From Tipula vernalis (lineage: Eukaryota > Arthropoda > Insecta > Diptera > Tipulidae): 64,000 bases of DNA. The stretch lies in the NCBI GenBank assembly GCA_958295665.1, contig OY282558.1, forward strand, positions 138,426,577 through 138,490,576, written 5' to 3'. The position numbers and the translations under genes were made by a program. Shown piece after piece: positions 42,832 to 54,967 of this stretch (position 1 is its first letter; each line of letters begins with the position of its first letter). The notes beneath the pieces are model-generated. The model saw only the letters and a program-made list of their open reading frames with translations. It searched no databases and was not told where the DNA came from.

Positions 42832-44100
42832 AACATAATAAAGTAATACCTACTTCGGTAAAAAAATTAATAGCAAATTACCCAAGGACGTTTCATGACT
42901 CTATGGGTCACATTACCAACATTCAGTCGAAATTGACATTAAAATCTGATTTTAAACCAGTGTTCTTAAAAGCCAGGCCAATTCCTTTCGCTATAAAAGA
43001 GATAGTCGAGGGGGAGTTGCAAGATTTAGTTGACCAGGGCGTTCTTATAAAAGTTGACCATAGTCGTTGGCTACGCCGATAGTGCCCGTGCTGAAAGCAA
43101 ATCACAAAATTCATATTTGTGGAGACTATAAAATTACAGTCAATTCCAATTTAAAAATTGATAAACACCCCTTACCAACAATTGAGGAGTTGTTTGCCTC
43201 AATGGTCGGAGGAGACAAGTTCACAAAAATTGATTTGACCAAGGCTTATTTACAACTCGAAGTTAGTGCCGAAGAAGAGAAATGTTAACCCTAAATAGGC
43301 ATAAAGGGCTGTACCAACCTACACGGTTGATGTATGGGGTGGCCTCAGCTCCAGCTATTTGGCAGAGACATATCGAACAGATACTACAAGACATTCCGGG
43401 TGTCTCAGTTTTCTTGGACGATATCAAAATTACCGGCCAAGATGACCAGAAAGGATTGACTATTGTGGCTATATTATCGACCGTAAAGGCATTCATAAAC
43501 CGAAAAATAAAATTGAGGCAATTCAAGGTATGCCAAGACCCCAAAACCGAGAGCAGATCCGTGCATTTGTGGGAATTGTTAATTATTACGGCCGATTCCT
43601 TAAAATTCGAGTACCTTATTGTACCCGATTAATAACTTGCTCAAAAAGGAGGTTCCATTTCAGTGGAGCAACCACTGTGAAGAGGCTTTCACACGGATTA
43701 AAAACGAAATGCAGTCCGAAGTTTTTTTGATGCATTATGATCCTAAGCTGCCTTTGATATTAGCAACTGATGCGTCGCATGTTGAGTCACCTATGTCCAG
43801 ACGGTTCTGAATGACCAATACAGTATGCCTCAAAAACATTAAATCCAACGCAGCAGAGATATTCACAAATAGAAAAAGAGGCTTTCGCAATTGTCTTCGG
43901 AATACGAAAGTTTTACCAATTCCTCTCCTCTATTCTAGGAAATTTACACTCATAACAGATAATAAGCCTCTTCTGCAAATATTTTCGCCACAAAACCTTT
44001 ACGCAATTTTTTTACAGTCATTTAATTACGAAATATGCTATCGAAATACGAAATTACATGGAAACGCAGACGCTATGTCTCGGTTGCCAGGGGGCAAATA
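42810..44100 (+). pseudogene. Gypsy 4 reverse transcriptase and RNase H
   Basis: RT pieces: FKPVFLKARPIPFAIKEIVE, then after a frameshift at about 43070 ATPIVPVLKANHKIHICGDY and KFTKIDLTKAYLQLEV (first palm aspartate), LYQPTRLMYGVASAPAIWQR and VSVFLDDIKITG (FLDD catalytic box). The connection reads MPRPQNREQIRAFVGIVNYY and INNLLKKEVPFQWSNHCEEA. RNase H is in pieces: LPLILATDASHVES, KFTLITDNKPLLQIF and NADAMSRLP. There is an internal deletion after the FLDD box and at least four frame changes. Confidence 0.85.
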
Positions 44101-44269
44101 GATAATAAAATTGAAGAAATTGACATAGTGGAGGTCAATATGATCGAAACCTTGCCTGTTACAGTACCAGAGTTGGCCGCTGCCACAGCGGAAGATAAAA
44201 GGTTGAAAAATTTATTACAACTATAATTTAGTATTCAAGGGGGTTGTTTATTTACCTGCAGTACTGCGA

Positions 44270-45110
44270 AAACGAATCCTGGATGAATTACCACACATTT
44301 TGGGGTTATACGGATGAAATCATTCGCACGCGGATATTTTTGGTGGGAGATCATAGATCGTGACATTGAGGAAATTGTGAGGAATTGCACAGATTGTCAG
44401 ATGATTAGGTCAAATCCTACTGTAGTCCCCAAACATTGCTGGGAACGTGCTACTGAACCTTTTCAAAGGGTACACATAGATTTCGCAGGTCCATTTAGGG
44501 GAGTGTATTTCCTAGTTTATGTGGACGCATACTCAAAATGGCCCGAAGTTCGTGTTCTGCGAAACATTACAGCAGGAACAACGATTGAAGTTTTAAGAGA
44601 GATTTTATCAACTTTCGGTATACCGATGGTACTAGATAGTGATAGAGGTACACAGTTGACTTCTGCATAGTTCGAGAATTTCTTAAAAATAAATGGTGTG
44701 ACTCATAAAATGGGAGCACCTTATCATACTGATACCAATGGACAGGCTGAGCGATCCGTACAGACAATTAAGAACAAATTAAAAATTTTGAAATGCGATA
44801 AAGGCAATTTGCAAAAGGAAATTTGTAACATTTTGCTCACATATCGGAAGATGATACACCCAACAACTGGAAAATCTCCATCCATGATGGTTTTCAACCG
44901 TCAAATTAGGTCAATAATGGATTTAATTGTACCAAGGGATTCTAAAGGGAGGGAAGATATCTCAGATTCCATAAAAGTTGAGCGTTTCAGTTGAGGGACA
45001 GAGTAGCAGTGCGGGACTGTCTGGAAAGGGATATTAAATGGCGTTTCGGATTGATTATAAATAGATTGGGGAAATTGCATTATAGCATTAAGTTGGACGA
45101 TGGGCGATAG
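44270..45110 (+). pseudogene. Gypsy 4 integrase
   Basis: Zinc-binding region: THFGVIRMKSFARGYFWWEI then CTDCQ. Catalytic core: VHIDFAGPFRGVYFLVYVDA (first D), GIPMVLDSDRGTQLTSA (second D) and NGQAERSVQTIKNKLK (E), so the D,D-35-E triad is kept. A TAG at 44668-44670 interrupts between the second D and the E. The C-terminal part reads GKSPSMMVFNRQIRSIMD and, in another frame, IKWRFGLIINRLGKLHYSI. The enzyme integrates the cDNA. Confidence 0.87.
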
Positions 45111-45330
45111 CATTAAGAAGGACGCTCCTATTGCGACACATGACGATGTTGAGGTTATTGCGAGAATACCATCAGTCGTGGCTGACAGTTCCTCGACTGA
45201 AATTGTCAAGTTACTGGCTCAGCCAAAAATAGAATATCCCGCGTTAGAATGGATGGATATTGATACTTATAGAGCCTTGGCTGCAAAGTTGACAGATGAA
45301 GGCAAGGAGGAGGCAGAGGTCTTCAAGTAA
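45100..45330 (+). pseudogene. Possible C-terminal tail of Gypsy 4, unrecognised
   Basis: 76 residues without any motif I recognise (ends KLTDEGKEEAEVFK). It follows the integrase end directly and is in the same orientation, so it may be the tail of the polyprotein or start of 3' sequence. Weak. Confidence 0.25.
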
Positions 45331-45372
45331 CCTGTATACAAAGTAGGATATAATCGAAGACCATGAATTCTA

Positions 45373-47110
45373 AACGAGACCGTAATATTCCAAACGAGAA
45401 CCTAACGGAGAGCATCCCGCTAACTATAGAGGATGTGAAGTAGCCAAGGAACTGCAAAGCCTGGGAAAAAAATCACCAGCGGGTGCCCAGTAATAGGACA
45501 ATGTCCATAAAACCAGAGGTATAGAACTACCACAAAGAAGCCCAATAGTAGGCCGAAAAACATACTCACAGACTGTACAACAGCGGGAAACAGTAACTAA
45601 CAAAGAAGACGGCCAAAGCCTGGTTCTTGAAAAAAATTCTAAGTATATTGAAGCCTTAAACTTATAAGGCTACTTAAACAAGACAGAGGCATGGACGCTA
45701 TAAATAGGCGGTTAAATAAGCAAGAAACAGAGAATGAAATCACTTCCATGATGTACTAATCTATGAAGATGAATAACACATTTAGAATCGCCAATTGGAA
45801 TGCAAATGGGCTGTTGCAAATTGAGTTAGAAATTTTTCTAAATTTAGAAAAGATAGATATATGCCTCATTTCAAATAATCAAAAGGCAATCGTCAAATCT
45901 TCAATATAATGCCCAAGAAAACTATAGTATGTTACGTTACACAAATAGCACAGTTTCAAGACTAACAACTCACACGAGTAAGGAGCTATATTTGCAGCTG
46001 GTTATGGGCTTTAAATTGCGAGTTCTTGTCTGGAGGTAAACCAACATATTGGCCAGCGGATACAAATAAGATACTAAAGATATCTGAAAACTACGTACTA
46101 CTCGAAAACAGTGAAGGAATTTCGTTTGACCACATGCCTGTCATTATGACACTCAGAGATAGCATTATCAAAAAATAAAATTTGCCTAGGTTAACAAGTA
46201 ATAAAACAAACTGGGATCTCTTCGGGAACCTAGTCACAACACAATACTGAATTACAAGTACCAATTAAAACTCTGGCACAACTTGATTTTCAATTAGAGC
46301 AGCTGAACAACAGTATACTACATGCAATGTGGCAGAGTGCTCCTCCTACTTGTAACCAAATGGAAAATCACATCAACTGTCGAGTAGAAGTGAGAGATCT
46401 GGTTAGAGAAAATCGGAAAGCGCGAAAAATCTGGCAGAGGAGCCGATCAAAAAGCACGTCTTAATTATTTAAGCAACAAATTCAAAATGCTTATCAAAGA
46501 AATTAAGAACAAATCTGTTAGCTAATTCCTAGACTTTTCTTGCAACAAGGATGATAATTATTCCCTTTGAAAAGCAACAAAAGGTCTTAAAATGCCTAAA
46601 GTAACAGCTCCTATCATGAATGATACCAAAGAAAAGGCTGCATTGTTTGCAGCCTACCTTGAAGACACATTTGAACCTATTCCAAGGCAAACAGCTGAAG
46701 AAAATATAATTCCAGTAAATAAAGTGGATAACCAAAACATAAAATGTGTAACACTATAAGAGCTAAAAGATGAAATTAACAACAACTTAAGCTTAAAAAA
46801 TCCCCTGGTTATAACCTAATCACTGAAGTTGTAGCTAAAGCACTATCAGAGAACGGATTACGAAAATTACTGCAAGTAACCAACGCAGCCTTCAGACTAA
46901 AATACGTTTCATACCAGTGGAAGGTGGTAGAGGTGACAAGCCGCCAAATAAGAAATCATCGTACGGGCCGATTTCCGTACTTCCTACGATTGCAAAATTG
47001 TTTGAAAAGCTACTACTCAAGAGGTTAAAATCTTTAATAGAAGTAAGAAAACTCATTCATCCTCACCAATTTTGATTTATAGGGAGAGATTATAGCTCTC
47101 AAAAACAAAG
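45373..47110 (+). mobile_element. Jockey-like LINE copy 1, decayed and 3' truncated
   Basis: Plus-strand pieces: FRIANWNANGLLQIELEIFL (start of the endonuclease, 45780-45840), YSGGKPTYWPADTNKI-like text at about 46020, ISFDHMPVIM (SDH-like end of endonuclease), linker with LNYLSNKLK-like text, then RT start KKSPGYNLITEVVAKAL (46795-46850), QWKVVEV, SYGPISVLPTIAKLFEKLLL (46955-47020) and HPHQF. It ends near 47110, where BEL/Pao sequence follows. ORF1 is not clear. It has many stops and is strongly decayed. Confidence 0.75.
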
Positions 47111-47154
47111 CATTAATTTCAATTGCCATCAGATCGTGCTTGTTGATTCTCGAT

Positions 47155-48185
47155 AAGTTGGCCACAAAGGTACCTTCATAAAGCGTCGACTTCACCATAT
47201 TCAAAAATTAACTTTAACGGATCCACAATTTTTACAACCGAGCAATATCGATGTGCTGCTAGGGGCCGAAGTACACGCTTCAATCCTACGACCAGGTATA
47301 TGCCGTGGAAAAATTGGTACTCACATAGCTCAATATACTGCGATGGGATGGATATTGTCAGGTGAGATCATTCAAACTTATTTTTCGACCATCAATGTAT
47401 CTAGCTTTTATTTTCAAATTGAAATTGATTCACTTCTACGCAAGTTTTGGGAAATAGAAGAGATCCAAAACGAAAAAACAATGTCCAAAGAAGACAATTG
47501 GTGTGAAGATTTCTTTCAGAAAACTCACAAGCGTCAATGTAATGGCAAATATTTAGTCCAGTTGCCACTCAAGTCACAGTATGATTCCATTCATAATATT
47601 CTGCAGTCATCAACGAACATCTCAAACAACAAATGGAATTGGAAACGAGTCAGATAACAAAACCATCAAGAATAATGTTACTTCATTTCAGTGTTGCTAT
47701 TTACCACATCATCCAGTGTTCAAGGCTACTAGTTCCACCATCAAACTTCGTGTCGTGTTTGACGCGTCAGCGAACGTGAAGCCAACAATCACTGAACGAC
47801 ATTTTATTAACAGCTGTCATCATCAACCGGCGTTTCTTCAAGTATGTGTTTACAAGTGACATTGAGAGAATGTATCGCAGAATCGACATGTATCCTCAAC
47901 AAATTCAATATCAGTGGATTTTATGGAGAAATTCGTCGGATGAAAACATCAAAACATATCGATTAAACACAGTGACATTTGGCATGTCCAGCGCACCTTA
48001 CACTCCCATTCGTGTAATGCATCAGTTGGCTCACGACGAAGAAGACAATTATCCACAGGCTGCAGTTGCTCTTAGAAATCAAATGTATGTCGATGACATA
48101 CTTTCTGGAAGTCATACAATCGAATTGAGAATTGAGCTTCAACAGCAAATAATACAATGTCAAGAAAATGAATTAAGAAAATGAA
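47155..48185 (+). pseudogene. BEL/Pao protease end and reverse transcriptase
   Basis: Protease end: IDVLLGAEVHASILRPGICR and YTAMGWILSG. RT leader: LLRKFWEIEEI, DNWCEDFFQKTHKRQCNGKY. RT: YLPHHPVFKATSSTIKLRVV with FDASA, then FTSDIERMYRRIDMYPQQIQ (first palm aspartate), TVTFGMSSAPYTPIRVMHQL and ALRNQMYVDDILSGSHT (YVDD box). The catalytic residues are present, but frames change at about 47650 and 47850. Confidence 0.86.
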
Positions 48186-48890
48186 ATTAAGCATTCGGTA
48201 TACCGATGGCACCCTTTAAATGTAGAATTTCACTATAAAAACAATTTCGATCTAAAAACTAAGAATCACACAAAACGTACGGTTCGGTCTACAATTGCTC
48301 GCCTATTTGATCCGTTGGGATGGATCATTCCAATTATAGTCGCCAAAAGGTTTCTTAAACGATTGTTCTGCGAAGGAACTTGATTACTTGATCTAGCTCA
48401 AGATCGATAATCATTCATCGAGAGTTTGAACAATATTAAACAAATCAAAATTCCTCGTTGGATACATACTGGTAACAGTCAACAAACTTTCGAACTCCAC
48501 ATAGTTTGTGATGGATCAATGTACGCTTATTCTACTGCAACGTATTTACGAATTGAAACAGTTCATCGTGAAGTTTTCGTTCGTTTACTATTCGCAAAAT
48601 GTAAGGTAACTCCAAAACGTGCTCTTACAATTCCAAGGATTGAATTGTGCGGAGCTCTTCTGGCAACGAAATTACATCAATATGTTTTGGACTGACTCCA
48701 CTAATGTTTTGTCATGGATTCCAGGAGATCCACATCGATGGAAAACATTTGTCTGCAATCTAGTTCATAAAATTCTCGACACTGCCAATATCAATCAATG
48801 GCGTCATGTATCCACTTGAGATAATCCTGTGAATATCTCAAGTCGTCGTCTAAGTACCGAACAGTTGATCCATAGGGAGCTATGGTAGTG
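48186..48890 (+). pseudogene. BEL/Pao RNase H region
   Basis: RTIARLFDPLGWIIPIIV-like text marks the connection. RNase H follows: ELHIVCDGSMYAYSTATYLR, RALTIPRIELCGALLATKLH and WTDSTNVLSWIPGDPHRWKT. Usual A in CDAS is G here. Then WRHVST and a stop where relatives have P, followed by DNPVNISSRRL (usually DNPADxxSRG). Several frame changes. Confidence 0.8.
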
Positions 48891-49740
48891 CTGCTAAATG
48901 GCCAGAATCATTTCTTCTATCATACGACTCCAAAAAAAAGGGCAGCGACTCAGAAATCAAAAAACCTTATATCACAAGGCCGTGGAAACAAGTCGTACAA
49001 AGGATATCTCACGATATCATCATTCTTTGCAGCATTACAACGATTCTTTACTCGTCGTGAATTTTGTCAAGATATATACAGCGATTGTGGCACAACATTC
49101 ATCGGAGCAAACAATCAACTGAAAGTAAATGAAAGCGCTACTAAGAAACTATTCGAAAATGAAATTATGCCAGTTCTTATACCACAAGGAATACAATGCC
49201 ATTTCATTCCAACTTTTTCACCACATTTCGGTAGGCTTTGGGAAGCCGGAGTCAAATCGGTAAAGTATCACTTGAAGCGAAACGTACCAAATTCGATACT
49301 TACCTTCGAAGAAATGGCCACGGTACTTTGTCGTATCGAATCGTGTCTAAATTCAAGGCCATTGTTTCCATTCAGCGATCGATTCGATGATATTACCGCA
49401 TTAACTCCAGTACATTTTATCAGAGGAGACGCTCTATTAGCACCACCCACTAAACAACCAATCGAAAATTTATCGCCAGTCAATCGTTGGCATCAAATAC
49501 AGAAAATCATACATGAATTTTGGAACGCCTGGCATAAAGAATACTTATCAAGATTATAAGCTCGACCAAAATGGAATCAAGTCAATGAAAATATCGCTAT
49601 TGGAGAATTGGTTCTAATAAAAGAAAAATTAGTTCGAGTCGCTTCATTGAAAATCGCCGGAAGGAATCATCAAACCTCCGATTGTCAAATTTTGTTCATT
49701 ACCTCGTCAAGAGCTAGCTGATGAAAGTGTAATTGATCAA
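48891..49740 (+). pseudogene. BEL/Pao integrase core and C-terminal domain
   Basis: KSYKGYLTISSFFAALQRFF, IYSDCGTTFIGANNQL (second catalytic D) and PHFGRLWEAGVKSVKYHLKR (catalytic E) are clear. The first catalytic aspartate region appears deleted between KGYL and FFAAL. ESCLNSRPLFPF and LTPVHFIRGDALL follow, then the C-terminal domain with KWNQVNENIAIGELVLI and PPIVKFCSLP. The open frame ends at 49559; the last part is in another frame. Confidence 0.85.
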
Positions 49741-49884
49741 CTAAAATCGATAAAGGGGGACCTATTGCACACTAATCAATATTAAATACACCTTGCTTTC
49801 AATTTAGCTATAACCAATGTACCCAACTTTAATTTCATTAATCAAGATTTTACCCCGCCGAGTATTGGCTGCTTAATAACCACG

Positions 49885-50800
49885 GAATTTGACTGATTAT
49901 GGAGGAAATGCGTTTCATGAGAAAGCGCGAAAAATCTGGCAGAGGAACCGAGCACCACAAAGCAAAATACGACTTAATTATTTAAGCAACAAATTGAAAA
50001 GGTTTATCAAAGAAACCAAGAACAAATTATTTAGCCAATACCTAGCTGGCCTTTCTGGCAACAAGGACGATAATTATTTCCTTTGGAACGCAACTAAAGG
50101 TCTTAAAAGGCCTAAGGTACAAGTAGCTTCTATCAAGAATGACGATGGAACTTGGCCAGCCTACCTTGAAGACACATTTCAACCTCTTCCAAGAAAAATA
50201 GCTACAGAAAATATAATTCCCGTAAATAAAGTGGATAACCAAAACATAATGCGTGTAACCCTACAAGAGCCAAAAGATAAAATTAACAACAACTTAAACT
50301 TAAAAAAATCCCTGGTTATGACCTAATCACTGGACTTATAGTTAAAGTACTACCAGAAAAAGGATTACGAAAATTACCGAAAGTAATGAACGCTCGTTCA
50401 GACTAAAATACGTTCCATACCAGTGGAAGGTGGCAAAGGTAAAAAAACTTTTACCTAGAGTTTAAAGTCTTATCTAGCTGCTCGACACTTTCATGTAAAA
50501 CATGAAGAGGAATACTCCGAACTAAAGAAAATATCGGCTGGAGTTCCACAAGCAACTGTTCTGGGGCCAATAAGAGAATTTAGAGGAGTCAACCACTAAA
50601 TTACAAATTGCCGCTAATTCGACTGAATTCAAAAGCAATTCCATATACAAACACGGCAAAATACTTAGGTATGACCCTTGCTGTTAAACTCAAGTGGAAA
50701 GATGAAAAAAGAAAAGTTTAACATCAAATATAGAAAAATGTATTGGCTCACAGTGATGTGGTCGCTCCAAGTAAAACTGCTATTCATGCGTAGACCCAGA
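49885..50800 (+). mobile_element. Jockey-like LINE copy 2, decayed and internally deleted
   Basis: The open piece at 49889-50326 (KIWQRNRAPQSKIRLNYLSN, FSQYLAGLSGNKDDNYFLWN, KGLKRPKVQ, YLEDTFQPLPRK) matches the same stretch of copy 1 at about 46410-46790. RT text follows: SPGYDLITGL-like, KISAGVPQATVLGPI (about 50525-50570), and then thumb KYLGMTLAVKLKWKDE (50665-50710). The YADD box between the last two is deleted. The endonuclease is missing. Confidence 0.78.
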
Positions 50801-50820
50801 TTACAAACTGTATCAACTAT

Positions 50821-51168
50821 TCAAAATAATTTAAGCTTTTGCAGGAGAAGCTGACGATTAATAGAATCAAACGCCTTGTCCAAGATGATAATTACCGTAA
50901 AAGATTTAGGTGCATTAAGGATACACGAGATATCATCTACAACATTAACCAAGGCGGAAGTTGTACTGTGAAACTTACGGAATCCAGATTGATAACGATT
51001 TAATAAATGTGACTCACTGAGATACATTGAAATTTGATCCTTCAAAACCAATTCAAACACCTTAGATAGAATAGGGGTAATACTTATTGGTCTTAGATCA
51101 TGTAAATTGTGAACTTCTTTACTTTTATTTATAGGGATAACTATGGTCTTTTCCATAACATTAGACAA
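50821..51168 (-). pseudogene. CR1-like reverse transcriptase, N-terminal half
   Basis: EKTIVIPINKSKEVHNLHDL, then RPISITPILSKVFELVLKDQ, LLNRYQSGFRKFHSTTSALV and TVIIILDKAFDSINRQLL. The usual LDFSKAFD motif has lost two codons (LDKAFD), so the palm is altered beside the catalytic aspartate. The downstream YADD half is missing. Confidence 0.82.
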
Positions 51169-51299
51169 TACGAGTTAGTAATACACTTATTAATTATAAA
51201 AGTTAGATACGGTAAAATTAACGGCAGTATTAATTTTAGATACTAAGGGTCATTCCATCATGTCCAGCCACGTTTGATTTAATTTTTCCAATTACATAG

Positions 51300-52540
51300 A
51301 ATCACTACATTAAGGTCTGTGATGTATTTTGGAATGGTGAACTTTGAAATTCAGACATAGAATCATCATTAGAATTCATTGCGACACTAGTAGAAGGAAT
51401 GGCTGAAAAATGTAAATTGATATCATCAGCCGAAAACGGTATAGTATTACTAGAATTTTTATCAGCAATGCAAACTGATCCAAGATTATTGTAAAGTCGC
51501 TTCATGGTAACCCTTGGTTTACCGAAATAATATTTTTGTTTACATTCACGGATAAGGCTAGTAACTGGATTTCTTTAATTACAATACTTAGCTTTGTGAC
51601 CAAGATCACCATGCTTTTTCCATAATTGATGGGCTTCATCTCTCAATGTTGCTTAGTTTAAGAATTTTAGTGTTAAGCCAGAGTGCTGCTGGATTAAAAT
51701 CGAGAATTTTTTTTTACCAGAATGCAACGCTGGTGTATGATATCTATGAAATTGCAAATAAATTACAAATGTTGTCCAAATTAGCCATGCTCTTTAACAT
51801 TTCAAAGATCAGTTTAACAAAGGTGTTTTCCATTAGCTCCACGTCAATATTATTGCACCCGGAATATAGGAGTATGTTGGTTTTGGCCGTTTGAACTTCA
51901 CTTTATATGACATATAAATCGATCGGAAATCGACGGAAGGGAAATTTTGTCGAAGTAAATTATCCTATCAGAGTCAGCTTCATTTACCAGAATTAAATCT
52001 AAAAAATTTGATTCTCTTGTATATTGAAATGGAACAACAAATAAATTGAGTATATTTAAATTGTCGAGAAATCGATTTGGGGTAGTATTTAAATTAATAT
52101 TAAAATCACCGAGAATTATCAAATGGGAATAGCTATTTATGTAATCCATACAAAGTCACAATATCGTCGATGTCATTTAATATTCTTAGTGATGGATTAA
52201 AGCCAACAATTACGATCATGACGTACCATTTTATAACCCGAAATTGCCACGCTAGAAGATGATATTTTTGGATGAAGCCAAGTCTCACTCAAACAAAAAT
52301 ATCAAAATGTTAAGTCTGCATCAAAATTCTAACTTCATCAATATGTTTCACTAAACTTGGTACATTTAGATGGGCGATAGAAATAAACTCATATTCATCA
52401 TTGCACGGTTTATGTTGAATGGAGCTAGAAGGAGCTGAAGCAGGTGATGCGGAAACTCTAAAATTAGAAGTTAAAGCAATACAATTAATTAAATTTTCGT
52501 AACACTTAACTAAACGAGAACTCGGCAGAGACACTCTCCG
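51300..52540 (-). pseudogene. CR1-like endonuclease and linker
   Basis: The start reads FISIAHLNVPSLVKHIDEVR (52400-52340). Later come HLIILGDFNINLNTTPNRFL (GDFN motif, about 52130) and SNFLDLILVNEADSD with SISDRFICHI, where the final SDH histidine is an arginine. A linker piece follows at 51505-51305. The middle of the domain is out of frame. Confidence 0.75.
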
Positions 52541-52579
52541 GTGGTTTTTTCGATTGTAGTTGATAAATGGTTTTAATCA

Positions 52580-53200
52580 AAACACCTGTCGGCCAAATCT
52601 CCGATGAATAAATTCTGTCAAAGTGCAGTGGGTTCACTCCAATTTTATACGAAATAAAATTCAGCTGACTCCTATCTTTTGTCTTTGCAATTAAGGCAAG
52701 GCAAGATACGTCGTCGTCCTGTTATATTAACCTTTGTTGTTATGTGTCGTATGACATCCACATCTGAGGTAGGGGGATGAAGGTGAGTAGCCACAAAAAA
52801 TGTTTGCTGAGCTACAGATCGCAAGCTTGATTCACTAGTATCCATTCCCACAATTAATGTTTCAAGTGGTGTAGTCTGGATATCATGAACATTTGTAGAA
52901 TTTTTACTCTGTTTCGTAGCTACATATGTAGGTTGATTGAGTTTGCAACTGCATGTTTGCAATCACGTCACTAAAATTTTAGTGATATCATCTAACCTGT
53001 TAAACACCTGATTTGCTGTACCCTCAATTTTTTTTTTAACTTGATTACATGTATGACATATGAAATGAATGTTAGGTGTGTTTTGCTGAAGCGACCGGTA
53101 ATGTTGAGCACTTCTGATGATATACATTATCACAGTTACCACAGGTAATGAAGAAGTTGTCAACGCTTGCATCATAACTATGGGGCTGAACCAAGAAAAC
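52580..53200 (-). pseudogene. CR1-like ORF1 with PHD-type zinc finger
   Basis: In one frame DNFFITCGNCDNVYHQKCST (53165-53105), then after a frame change NIHFICHTCNQVKKKIEGTA (53075-53020). Together these give the C-x2-C, H-x2-C and C-x2-C pairs of the end of a PHD finger. A C-terminal region follows with RRRILPCLNCKDKR and, in another frame, FISYKIGVNPLHFDRIYSSE. In CR1-like LINEs ORF1 may carry such a finger plus an esterase; no esterase is visible here. Confidence 0.7.
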
Positions 53201-54394
53201 TATCTTAGAAGTAATTCAAACTTTGAAAAACAAAAGTCTTGCGTAGTATGGTCAACATGGTACAATTCATAACGATCATAAGGATCTAAAAATGGAATTC
53301 GTCAGTAATAAAATTAAGGAGTATGCGAGGAAAGACGTACAGCGCCTATAACTCAACATGAAAATGCGGATTTGCATTGTATTCGTTTTAGGAAGCTTTC
53401 ATTCCGGAACTTACAAAATAACCCTTTCCTCGTTTTGTTTTTTAACAGCCTGGGGTCAAAATAAAACTAAAATAATTTTATTTGGAAGCTTTCGTTTTAA
53501 TTTTAATTCTTTTTCAATCTAACAAATTGTGACTTTGCTCAACATCCTACTTCAGAATATAAGCAAGAACATTTTTGGGAATCATACATAGATAAGGCAT
53601 TCAAGTCTTCACCTTCATAAGTTTTATAAATTTTGAAACTCGTGAACTTTCACCTGATCGCTTGGAGGACACATATACATATTTTATGCATCTGTGTAAT
53701 TAATATTTTAACTGTAATAAAAAATAACTACTATAAAAGTGATCGAGATATTGATAATCTAACTTAACGCATGTCGGCTTTCTATATTTATAAGCTTAAT
53801 TTGAATAAAAGCTCTAGTGGGTTTATTCGTTATAAACTTTATTTAAGTTTTACATTAATGATTCCGAATCTTCCAAAGGAAAGCTGAAATGTTCTGTCTA
53901 TTATAATCTTAAGTGAAGCTTTTTGAATTCTATTTTAGAAATTTTAAAATCTCTAATATTTAGACTATCCCAATTTGTCTAAGCTAAGAAAATGTTGAAA
54001 GTGAATTTTTTTACGTATAGGATTTTTGCTGACATTTAAGAAAATAAAATCATTCAAATCGTTAAATTCGTTCTTGTTAATAAAATTAAATAAATCTTTT
54101 CCCGCGTTAAAAAAATTTAAATGTGACAAAATTAAGATTAAGTTGATATAAATTAAAAGCTCTAAATCAGCTTAATCTAATTCAATCCGCTTAAGTTTGT
54201 CAAATTAATTTTTTTTGTCTGTCAGAGCGAAAAAAAATGTTTTGATTTTACTGATACTTTCTTAAATTCCAAGTTTTGATATTTTACTGTGAAAGCTTAC
54301 AATCAAATCAAACTAAATTATCGTTTATATCCAGATTTATAGGTTTATTGTTTTAAACATTATTAAGGTTCAAATTTAAAAGGTTTCAAATTTA

Positions 54395-54510
54395 AAATTA
54401 TAAGTGAATAGCTTCCTAAAACGATATAACTGGTAAATAAGATTTTTATTATTGAATAAAAATCTTATTTACCAGTTATATCGTTTTAGGAAGCTATTCA
54501 CTTATAATTT
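54395..54510. repeat. Perfect 56-bp inverted repeat with 4-bp loop
   Basis: The left arm 54395-54450 and the right arm 54455-54510 are exact reverse complements by eye, separated by ATTG. The stem contains CTTCCTAAAACGATATAACT. Related sequence (tail GGAAGCTTTC) is found at 53380-53390. It is either a true hairpin-forming repeat or a local inversion or assembly artefact. Confidence 0.9.
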
Positions 54511-54967
54511 AGGGCTTTGAACGAATTTTCGCTTTTTGATTTGGAAGCTTTTATTTTAAGATTTGCAATTCTCTTTCAATAATATTAATTTAAGCTTTAC
54601 CTACGTCACTTGAAAATATAGGTTAGAAAATTCTAGCAAAAATTTAAAACTTAATCTTCCAAAGCCCTTATATTTCCTTCAAAACCTTTACTTATCTTGA
54701 AAAGGTAAGAAGAACTGACAAGGAAATCACACTTATTTTATGCCTAATCGGTTTGAACGGCAATAGAACGACTGAACTGACTAGCTGAAAATACAATTTT
54801 AAAAGCGACAAAATTAAACGGAGTAAACGTCTAAATCTAACTCTTTATTGTAATAGTTCACAACGAGATCATAATATCACTAGGTACATTATGTTCTGTG
54901 AGCATTCGTAATGTCAAAATATTATGACGATTATGGTCATCATACAGGATGTCCACAATGTGAAGAG

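Larger units (their letters stand above)
41235..45110 (+). mobile_element. Ty3/Gypsy element 4, nearly complete internal region but frameshifted
   Basis: Primer-binding site, gag, protease, RT, RNase H and integrase occur in the normal order over about 3.9 kb. Damage includes the stop in the first zinc knuckle (41894-41896), a short foreign-looking insertion at about 41995-42130, frameshifts in RT and RNase H, and a stop in integrase (44668-44670). No LTRs were seen. It is the most complete LTR element in the window. Confidence 0.87.
47155..49740 (+). mobile_element. BEL/Pao retrotransposon relic, truncated
   Basis: Plus-strand order: C-terminal part of protease, RT, RNase H, integrase and the DUF5641-type end. 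The gag and the protease active site are missing, and so are LTRs. Frames shift repeatedly, and the integrase N-terminal zinc finger is deleted. It sits between two copies of the same Jockey-like LINE. Confidence 0.85.
50821..53200 (-). mobile_element. CR1-like LINE, decayed
   Basis: Read leftwards: ORF1 with a PHD-type finger (53200-52580), ORF2 endonuclease (52540-51900), linker (51505-51305) and the first half of RT (51168-50821). The palm aspartate region is damaged and everything after it is absent. A PHD finger in ORF1 is known from CR1-like LINEs, which supports that clade. Confidence 0.78.
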
